NCBI GenBank assembly: GCA_031279155.1
Contig: JAITJB010000082.1
Coordinates: 1-5,632 of the forward strand
Direction: 5' to 3'
DNA from: Deltaproteobacteria bacterium
GTDB lineage: Bacteria; Desulfobacterota; Desulfarculia; Adiutricales; Adiutricaceae
Length of the DNA: 5,632 bases
Positions 1-5,632 of the stretch are shown here, piece by piece (position 1 is the first letter of the stretch; the number at the start of each line of letters is the position of its first letter). A program made the position numbers and the translations under genes. Below the pieces are notes generated by a model that worked only from the letters and a program-made list of their open reading frames with translations, was not told where the DNA came from and did no database searches.

Positions 1-3000
1 GCTGGATCGATTGCTCCGTTTTCATCTTCGGCTTTAATTACCGTAAGCGGGCCTTCGGTTTCAAAAGAGATAGACGCCTCTGGCGAAACTTGGGCTAGTT
101 TATCGGTAAAGATCTTAACAATAGCTAAAAAACTATCCCCTGGGGCCAAGGCCAGTGGTAAGGTAGCTTCCACCGTCAGATCGCGACTAACCAAAATGCT
201 CTTAGAATTTAGCCCAAATTTATCTAAGCTACCGGCTACGACCGTAAGCCTGGCCCTACCGCTATACTCTGGAAGATCTAAAGTTGCTTCGGCTAACCCG
301 TCGCTCCCAGCCCAAACGGTGGCTACCATCAAAGATAAGGGCTCGGTTTCACGTTGGTATGGTGAAAACAAGGTGCTACGGGCTTCGTCGCCGCCGCCCG
401 GGGTGAGGAGCGGAAAAACTTGCTCCTCGGGCGGTAAAAACATGTGGAAAATACGGAAAATGCGGCTTATAGCAGTGCGGGTCCGGGTAAAAAAGCTAAG
501 CGGGCTTCCGATTTCGTAATCGGTAAGCGAAAGTATGGCCTCATCAACTAAGGTGATGGTCACCTCGCCGGCCCTGGGGCGACCGCTTGAGTCCGTTAGC
601 TTTACTTTAACCAAAGCCGGAGCTGATGGGGTAAACCTCTCGGGAGCGTTTATTTCTACGTTGAGATTTTTTAAATTTGGGTCGATATCTATCCTAGCCT
701 GACCCAATACCATCCTCTCGACTTTTGAAGAATCAAGGGGCCTTATGGCTACGGCGGTTAAATGGACGTTTTGGACGACTTCGGGCGGGACAGTTAGATC
801 GATATCGGCTGTGCCGTTAGTTAAGCGAGTTAACCCCGAGTATAAGGTCTTATCGGTTTCTAAAGTCACCCAAACCGGCCCATCGAAGGGGGCGCTTAGG
901 CGAGCTTCAAGCTTATCGCCGGGAGCGTAGAGGGCGCGGTCGAGCTCAACTGTAAGTTTAGCTTCGGTTTCTATCTTACTTGGAGCCGGATCGATTGATA
1001 AGCCTTGGACGGTTAGGCGGCTTCTGAAATTTACGCTTAAAGGCCCTATGAGGTTTATCTCATAGAGGCCGCTTTCGGTCGGAACGAAATCAAGTTCACC
1101 TAAGCCATTTTTAAGCTCGATCTCGCCTCGAAAAACTTCGGTTAATTCTTCAACGCTTTTGAGTCTCCCGCCGCCATAATTATACTCTCGATATTCAAAG
1201 CTTGTTACCTTGGAGATAACGGCTTCTACCGATAAATTTCCAGCATTTTCAAATTCCTCTGGCCGGCTAACGGGCCTCAGCGCCGCTAAGCTTAAAGTAA
1301 CATTGGCGCCAATTCGGTTTTCCTTAGGCGTTTTAAGCCCCAACAAAAGCCCTCTAGGGTACCAGGTAAAACTACTATTGGCGCCATTAAAGCGGCCGCC
1401 ATCTTCCATAACTTTAAAGGCCAGATTGACCGTTAAAGCTTGGGGCAAAAGATTTTGAGTAAGAGGCAGATTAAAATCTAGTTTCCCGGCGGAATCCAAG
1501 GTTCCGGTGGAATCGGTGATTACCCATCTTTTTGGGGCGCCCGGATCAAGAAGACCTAAAAAATCGTATTCATCATAGCCTTGGGGGCTAACATTAAAAA
1601 TATTAGCTGCGGCCGTAAGCTCCCACGGTAATCCCGCGCCCGGCGCCCCGAAGAGATAATCAGCCTGGCCAATTAGCTTAACATTCTCCTCCGGCCCAAT
1701 GGCGACATTGGGTTCATGAGATAAACTTAGCTTAAGCCTTGGCGGCACAAAATCATCGACCGTAAAATTAAAGGCTCCGATGGCGTTATCTGATTCCGGC
1801 ACTCTTAGTTCAACTTGCCATTTGCCCGGACGCGCCGAAAAGGGAATACTGGCCTCAAAATCAAGACCGCCATTTAGGTTTACCGAAGCTGTGCCCTGAG
1901 CTACCGTGCGACTATCAGAACCAATTAAGTTCCACAACAGGGGAAAGCCTTCCTTTGGCGGCATCATCATCCGATCGCGGATCATGGCCTTAACGGCGAT
2001 CTTTTCCCCGGGCTTATAAATATCGCGAGGCATGAAGACAAAGGCCTCGTAAGAGCCATCTAGGTATTGAGCCTCGCCATCGCGTCCGGGGGCAAGGTAA
2101 GCTGATCCGCCGCCAAACCATTTAGTATCATTATAATAAGCATGAGCGTTAATATCTTCAATTAAAACTAGGTAACTTGTGTCCTCACCTTTGGTGGCCG
2201 TTAAAAATGAAAAATCCTCCAGGCTAGAAATCGTAGCCAGGCCGTCTTCATTGGTTACGAGCTCAGCTTTAACCTGGTTAGCCAGATCGAAAAACTTAAG
2301 GCTAACCCCGGCTATCGGTTGGGACTCAGAAAGAGAGGTCACCCAAACGGTAGTCTCATCACCGGTAACCTTAGCCATCAAGCCGAGATCTGAGACGATG
2401 GCCACAAAATAGTACTGGTAATCTGGCCAGTGGTTAAATATCTGCCTATTGCGAAAGCTCTCAAGCTCTCTATCCAAAGGCGCTATTGTTATGTTCTTGG
2501 AATTAATGTAGGCCGGGATGGCCTCTATCAAGTAAGCCCCAGGGCGAGAGTCGCCTAAGACTTCTCTTAGGTCTAAAAGCCGCTCCATGGGGAACCCGTC
2601 AGAGCCGTTAACTTTAACCTGGCCTTCGAAGATGGGTTTAGAAAATTGCATGGAAAGCCCAACATTTACGAGGGATTTTTCGCCAAGTTGAGCATTGATT
2701 AAACCTGGAAGATTATCGTCATAAACCTTCCAGGCCCGTAAAGCCACTAAATCAGCGTCGCTTATAGCCATGCGGGCCAGCATTGGCGCTTGCGGCGTTA
2801 GATATTTGCCCTCGCCGAAAAATATTAGATTGGGCTTTCGATATTCACCTAAGCGCCCCTTTAGCGTCAAATCCTTATTTAGGCTCCCTTTGTGAACCCT
2901 AAAGCCCTTTTTAATGGTCACCTCAAGATCCCGGGTGCGATCGAAGGGCGCAAAGACGTAAAGATAGCCGTGGTCGCTTTGGACGGAAAAATCCACCTCT

Positions 3001-4514
3001 GGCTCGATACTTATGTATTTTTCCAAAGGCTGAGGTAAAACTTGTTCGCCAAACCTTATCTTCATGTAAGGCTTAAAGGGGTAAAACTCCTGTAGCTCAA
3101 CATTATAATAGTTGAGCGTTATAGTGTTTACGATCATCAATTCCATTGGGTCGCTTTTGGTAATTACCCCTTGACCGTCAGATGAGGTCAGAGAATCAAA
3201 GGTTAAGGTGAGCCTTTGACCATTTTTGAGATCGCCTACAAATCTGGCGCTTAAGCCGGAAGGCGCTTGACTGCCAGGCGCGCCCGTTTCCATTAGGCTC
3301 ATAGACTTAAAATCTTCCGATTTCTGGCCCTCGCCTCCGGAAATAAGTCGCCATCTGGCCTGTTTGGCTATGGTCTTTTTGTCAGCGGCTTTGTTAAAGA
3401 AAACCGCTATGATTGGCCGTCCTTGAGAGTCAAAATTATCTTGGGTTATTTTTAAAACTCTAAAGCGATCAAAATTGACTTTCTGAGCCTGACCAGCTTT
3501 GTTAATCTGGCCAGCTTGGCTAGCTTGGCCGCCTTTCCCGCTTTTGACATCGGTATTTAGGGAAAAATATTCTATTTTTTCGCCATTTAAAGAGCTAAGG
3601 CCCTCAACGCTTTTGATCTCAAACCATCTATCGACCACCTCTCGGCCGTAGTCAGCCTCGCTTAAGCCAATGGTAACTAGCTCGAATATCTGCGGACTTA
3701 GCCACTGGCCGGAGAAGCCCAGATCGGGCTTAATGGAAATTGGAAAGTCTTGGGGCTCGATTTTCTTATTTAAGCTTTCTGGCTCGACCATCGAGCGGTT
3801 AAATAAGGCCACTATTTTTAAATTGTTACCCGACCTAAGGCTAGCGTAGATTCCAGAAGCCACGGTAAGCTTTATGTTCGAAAACGTAAACTTAGTTTTA
3901 CTATCGCTTGTTGTCTCAATATCAAGCCACTTTGGGCTTGTCAGTAAGTTAATAGGGACAGCCTGAATACAAGGGGCAGCGCTCGTTTGCTCCTTTAAAA
4001 AAACTACATTCGGCTCAATACCTTCCCGCCAACGCAAAACTACTTGATTGCCTTGCTCTAACCAATTTTGGAAAAAAACCGGGCTTAGAGGGATGACCAA
4101 GGTAAAAAATGTACCCTCGTCACTACGGCTATGATGGATCCAGCTCTTCTCAGGCGCCTTGACTATGTCAAATAACCCCTCTGACGGCTCAAGTAAAGTA
4201 TGATCCTCGATGTTAAGATCTAAGGTTAAGTCTTTTTTCGAGGACTTAAAGACCAATTCCACGTAATCAACATTATTGACCTTTTCGACCTCAAATTTTA
4301 CTGGCCCGCGCCAACTTGGCGTTTTTACTTCCTTACTGCGGCTTGGAGCCCCAAAGGCGGCTTTGGCGGCTAGGCCAAAGGTAAGAATTAAAACTGCGGC
4401 CATTATGGCCACCAAAAAGCTCTTGGGGTTTATTTTGGCCAAGGTCTTGGGCGTAGGGTTATGGCCTAAGGGCTTGGTCGCAGGGTTAAAGCCTTGGGGA
4501 GAATTATTTTTCAT
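1..4514 (-). CDS. Bacterial alpha-2-macroglobulin family protein (periplasmic protease trap), C-terminus cut off by window edge
   Basis: This is a YfhM-type A2M, proposed to trap attacking proteases in the periplasm through a bait region and a thioester. It is open for 1504 codons (start codon at 4514, last full codon at 3-5) without a stop. Landmarks in order: hydrophobic export segment at residues 33-52; macroglobulin-like beta domains to about 700; VWVT at 723-726 in a domain ending near the MG2 motif RDIYKPGE (830-837); FTVDDFVPP (917-925); RALYAPGD (1193-1200), typical of the bait-region domain; VDEAILSLTDYE (1323-1334); and the A2M core from about 1396 (VATVWAG) to LPLALAPGD (1452-1460). 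All are family hallmarks. The thioester domain (CxEQ-type motif) should follow beyond the left edge, so whether it is intact cannot be seen. Only one cysteine, C182, occurs in the visible part. The ATG at 4514 has an AGGT six bases upstream; a TTG at codon 25 is an alternative start. The gene lies 101 bp downstream of pbpC on the same strand, probably in one operon. The family is certain; orthology to yfhM is not. Confidence 0.95.
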   Translation of the reverse strand, partial: MKNNSPQGFNPATKPLGHNPTPKTLAKINPKSFLVAIMAAVLILTFGLAAKAAFGAPSRSKEVKTPSWRGPVKFEVEKVNNVDYVELVFKSSKKDLTLDLNIEDHTLLEPSEGLFDIVKAPEKSWIHHSRSDEGTFFTLVIPLSPVFFQNWLEQGNQVVLRWREGIEPNVVFLKEQTSAAPCIQAVPINLLTSPKWLDIETTSDSKTKFTFSNIKLTVASGIYASLRSGNNLKIVALFNRSMVEPESLNKKIEPQDFPISIKPDLGFSGQWLSPQIFELVTIGLSEADYGREVVDRWFEIKSVEGLSSLNGEKIEYFSLNTDVKSGKGGQASQAGQINKAGQAQKVNFDRFRVLKITQDNFDSQGRPIIAVFFNKAADKKTIAKQARWRLISGGEGQKSEDFKSMSLMETGAPGSQAPSGLSARFVGDLKNGQRLTLTFDSLTSSDGQGVITKSDPMELMIVNTITLNYYNVELQEFYPFKPYMKIRFGEQVLPQPLEKYISIEPEVDFSVQSDHGYLYVFAPFDRTRDLEVTIKKGFRVHKGSLNKDLTLKGRLGEYRKPNLIFFGEGKYLTPQAPMLARMAISDADLVALRAWKVYDDNLPGLINAQLGEKSLVNVGLSMQFSKPIFEGQVKVNGSDGFPMERLLDLREVLGDSRPGAYLIEAIPAYINSKNITIAPLDRELESFRNRQIFNHWPDYQYYFVAIVSDLGLMAKVTGDETTVWVTSLSESQPIAGVSLKFFDLANQVKAELVTNEDGLATISSLEDFSFLTATKGEDTSYLVLIEDINAHAYYNDTKWFGGGSAYLAPGRDGEAQYLDGSYEAFVFMPRDIYKPGEKIAVKAMIRDRMMMPPKEGFPLLWNLIGSDSRTVAQGTASVNLNGGLDFEASIPFSARPGKWQVELRVPESDNAIGAFNFTVDDFVPPRLKLSLSHEPNVAIGPEENVKLIGQADYLFGAPGAGLPWELTAAANIFNVSPQGYDEYDFLGLLDPGAPKRWVITDSTGTLDSAGKLDFNLPLTQNLLPQALTVNLAFKVMEDGGRFNGANSSFTWYPRGLLLGLKTPKENRIGANVTLSLAALRPVSRPEEFENAGNLSVEAVISKVTSFEYREYNYGGGRLKSVEELTEVFRGEIELKNGLGELDFVPTESGLYEINLIGPLSVNFRSRLTVQGLSIDPAPSKIETEAKLTVELDRALYAPGDKLEARLSAPFDGPVWVTLETDKTLYSGLTRLTNGTADIDLTVPPEVVQNVHLTAVAIRPLDSSKVERMVLGQARIDIDPNLKNLNVEINAPERFTPSAPALVKVKLTDSSGRPRAGEVTITLVDEAILSLTDYEIGSPLSFFTRTRTAISRIFRIFHMFLPPEEQVFPLLTPGGGDEARSTLFSPYQRETEPLSLMVATVWAGSDGLAEATLDLPEYSGRARLTVVAGSLDKFGLNSKSILVSRDLTVEATLPLALAPGDSFLAIVKIFTDKLAQVSPEASISFETEGPLTVIKAEDENGAIDP
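3480..3551 (-). repeat. Low-complexity Gln/Ala/Gly linker within the A2M
   Basis: Residues 322-345 of the A2M are almost only Gly, Gln, Ala, Ser and Lys, with repeated QAGQ / KAGQAQ / GGQASQ units. At DNA level the plus strand repeats variants of ctggccagctt. The stretch separates two regions of ordinary beta-sandwich composition and most likely is a flexible interdomain linker. It keeps the reading frame. Confidence 0.6.
4359..4514 (-). other. Export signal / signal anchor of the A2M, with extended N-region
   Basis: The first 52 codons of the A2M give a 32-residue polar, basic N-region (Lys at 2, 14, 23, 27 and 31), then a hydrophobic core (residues 33-49, FLVAIMAAVLILTFGLA), then AKA|AFG, which fits a signal peptidase I A-x-A site after residue 52. 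No cysteine lies near the end of the core, so there is no lipobox; E. coli YfhM in contrast is a lipoprotein. The product is therefore either released into the periplasm or kept as an uncleaved inner-membrane anchor. A start at the TTG of codon 25 would give a conventional 28-residue signal peptide. The export call is firm; the cleavage site is inferred. Confidence 0.8.
4440..4493 (-). repeat. Imperfect 27-nt tandem repeat inside the A2M N-region (two copies)
   Basis: Codons 8-16 (4467-4493) and 17-25 (4440-4466) encode GFNPATKPL and GHNPTPKTL. The two 27-nt units match at 21 of 27 bases, keep frame, and lie directly head to tail. The following nine residues (AKINPKSFL) may be a decayed third copy sharing NPK/NP. 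The repeat falls in the presumed cytoplasmic N-region ahead of the hydrophobic core, so it probably has little effect on the mature protein. Confidence 0.6.
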
Positions 4515-4615
4515 TATCTAACCTATTTTGCCTTGCCAATAAGGGAGGTGGGGAAAGTAAAAAAAAGCTAAGAAAGAAAGCAAAAATGCCTAAACTAAAA
4601 AAATTACCTTAAAAT
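4515..4615. other. pbpC-A2M intergenic region with strand-biased purine/pyrimidine tract
   Basis: This 101-bp gap is AT-rich. In 4541-4586 the plus strand has only five pyrimidines in 46 bases, so the transcript reading both genes is pyrimidine-rich here, with a run of eight U (4559-4566). No GC-rich stem precedes the U runs, so I do not call a terminator; the only hairpin seen is a 4-bp CCTT/AAGG stem at 4531-4544. I see no convincing -35/-10 pair at correct spacing. Read-through from pbpC is the simplest expectation. Confidence 0.5.
4521..4524 (-). promoter_or_regulatory. Ribosome binding site of the A2M gene (weak, AGGT)
   Basis: On the minus strand AGGT sits six bases before the ATG at 4514. 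It is a short Shine-Dalgarno match at good spacing and supports the ATG over the TTG at codon 25, which has no purine-rich match at usable distance. Confidence 0.5.
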
Positions 4616-5632
4616 TTACCGCTTAACTGTCAGCACCCCGGCTGACTCGCTCTTCGGGGCTAAGACTTTAAATTCGCTTTTACTCGTAAGCCCGCGAGCG
4701 TCTAGCAAGCTGACCCGGTGGCTACCAATCGTTAAAGCTATGACCGGCGTGGTCCCAACCGAACTTTTGGTCAAAAAGGCATCGTCTACGTACCAATAAA
4801 CGTCGCCGACCGTGCCCTCACTTTTAAGCGGCAGCCGTTCGGCCCCATAACCTAACCTTATGATAGCCCCATCCGGCGGCGAGACGATGACCGGCTTGGG
4901 GAGGGCGGTCTTGGCTTGTGGCGTTCTAGTCATATAATCAAAGAGCTCAGGCGGCCATAAGGTTACTATCTGGCCGCCTCGGCGGACGTGGAGCGTACAC
5001 GGGCTAGTTGTGGCTTTGGCCGAAAGACGCCAGGCCCACTTAAAGCTCGGACAATTGGGCGATACTGGCTCCCCTGAGATAGGGCAGGCCTTATACCTCT
5101 CGAGCCCCTCCGGCGGCCCGGGCCAGTCCGGGGCCGGCCCCAAGGCGCGCATCAGGGAAACGGCGGTGGGCGCAAGTAACTTTAGGCCCGTGAGCCCCTC
5201 ATGAGATCGCCCGGAAGAATCCCCGGCCCAAAGGGCCAAAGTGTAGCTTGGCGTATAAGCCACAAACCAGGCGTCTCTTAAGCCGTGGGAGGTCCCGGTC
5301 TTAAAGGCAATACTATCTCCCCTTAAACCTACGGGCAGGCGACTATCGTCTCTAAGGCTTTCGTTAATAAGCCACACTGGCGCGCTATCCCATAGTCTTT
5401 GCTGCTTACTATTATCGTTTGCTGGATCGCTAGTGGCCGGGAGAAAAAAGAGAGGCTTAACGTAGTTTCCGCCGGTAGCCAAGGCGCCGTAAGCTCCGAC
5501 AAGTTCTAAGAGGGTCGTCTCAGCTCCGCCTAAAACCAGAGAATCGCCGTACTCTTTATCCAAACTTAGCCCAAAGCCGGCGGCTGATAAGGCCAATAAG
5601 CTGCGCTTTTGGCCGATAATCCTTAAGACCCT
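4616..5632 (-). CDS. pbpC: Penicillin-binding protein 1C, C-terminal 338 residues (5' end outside window)
   Basis: PBP1C is a bifunctional inner-membrane peptidoglycan synthase with a GT51 glycosyltransferase followed by a transpeptidase. Only the C-terminal 338 residues are visible; the frame is open to the right edge, so the glycosyltransferase, the catalytic SxxK serine and the SxN motif lie outside. In fragment numbering (first codon at 5632): LGGAETTLLELVGAYGAL (about 34-51) is the conserved late-transpeptidase helix; KTGT at 111-114 (bases 5291-5302), followed by RDAW, is the third active-site motif. Cysteines at 183, 194 and 212 match the PBP1C cysteine pattern (CPISG...NCP...SPC.LH), although the Trp usually found in the last C-x-W-H is replaced. 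Residues 245-325 (about 4658-4900) form the BiPBP_C domain, including VYWYVDD. The stop is TAA at 4618-4616. A TTG at 5596 is not the real start, because homology continues upstream of it. Pairing with A2M fits the proposed role in wall repair after protease attack. Confidence 0.95.
   Translation of the reverse strand, partial: RVLRIIGQKRSLLALSAAGFGLSLDKEYGDSLVLGGAETTLLELVGAYGALATGGNYVKPLFFLPATSDPANDNSKQQRLWDSAPVWLINESLRDDSRLPVGLRGDSIAFKTGTSHGLRDAWFVAYTPSYTLALWAGDSSGRSHEGLTGLKLLAPTAVSLMRALGPAPDWPGPPEGLERYKACPISGEPVSPNCPSFKWAWRLSAKATTSPCTLHVRRGGQIVTLWPPELFDYMTRTPQAKTALPKPVIVSPPDGAIIRLGYGAERLPLKSEGTVGDVYWYVDDAFLTKSSVGTTPVIALTIGSHRVSLLDARGLTSKSEFKVLAPKSESAGVLTVKR

Noticed and set aside
196..519. 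Plus-strand open frames at 196-519, 745-930, 1210-1458, 2179-2412, 4276-4521 and 5010-5204
   Set aside because: All lie antisense within the two minus-strand genes, show no family motifs, and have low-complexity Ser/Lys/Pro compositions typical of shadow frames.
1..997. Near-identical 13-mers (12/13) at 1-13 and 985-997 containing GGATCGATTG
   Set aside because: Both encode an IDPA peptide in the A2M frame; a short coincidence of codon use with no flanking similarity, not a mobile-element end.
4515..4540. Possible promoter for the A2M gene, TTGGCA with TAGATA or GATAAT on the minus strand
   Set aside because: Spacers are only 13 or 15 bases and the -10 would overlap the start codon, putting the transcript start inside the gene.
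4531..4544. Hairpin CCTT/AAGG as a terminator after pbpC
   Set aside because: The stem is only 4 bp and the U runs lie upstream of it in the transcript rather than after it.
4541..4617. Plus-strand Shine-Dalgarno-like GGGAGGTGGGG followed by ATG at 4586
   Set aside because: The ATG is more than 30 bases away and the frame closes after eight codons; the purine tract is better explained as the complement of the pyrimidine-rich transcript.
5594..5596. TTG at 5596 as the start of a separate small protein
   Set aside because: The frame stays open to the window edge and the upstream residues (RVLRIIGQKRSLL) continue the PBP1C transpeptidase, so it is an internal leucine codon.

Overview
The window holds two large, partial, convergently useful genes that both read on the minus strand, and essentially nothing else. 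Reading in the direction of transcription (right to left) they are: (1) the 3' part of pbpC, a bifunctional penicillin-binding protein 1C, entering at the right edge and ending at 4616; (2) a 101-bp AT-rich intergenic gap; (3) a very long bacterial alpha-2-macroglobulin (A2M) gene starting at 4514 and running off the left edge, open for 1504 codons with no stop. The long A2M frame was read codon by codon from 4514 down to 3 and contains no internal stop, so there is no frameshift in the window. Open frames on the plus strand are shadows of these two genes.

The organism is a Gram-negative (diderm) bacterium: PBP1C with a BiPBP_C tail paired with a secreted A2M is a known periplasmic partnership (as in Escherichia coli yfhM-pbpC). 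Base composition is intermediate, with frequent TTA, CTT, CTA and TTG leucine codons. A deltaproteobacterial-type or related uncultured lineage is possible, but the sequence alone does not settle it.

Functionally, the accepted model is that A2M is a periplasmic protease trap: a protease cleaves its bait region, a buried thioester is released, and the protease is captured. PBP1C is thought to repair the peptidoglycan that is damaged when a cell is attacked. The thioester-bearing part of the A2M and the glycosyltransferase and catalytic-serine part of PBP1C both lie outside the window.

I do not see an undescribed system here. The points worth a second look are the pbpC-first gene order (opposite to E. 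coli), the lack of a lipobox cysteine at the A2M N-terminus, an imperfect 27-nt tandem repeat just after its start codon together with an alternative TTG start, the greater-than-usual length before the thioester, a Gln/Ala/Gly-rich linker, the near absence of cysteine, and a strand-biased purine/pyrimidine tract between the genes.
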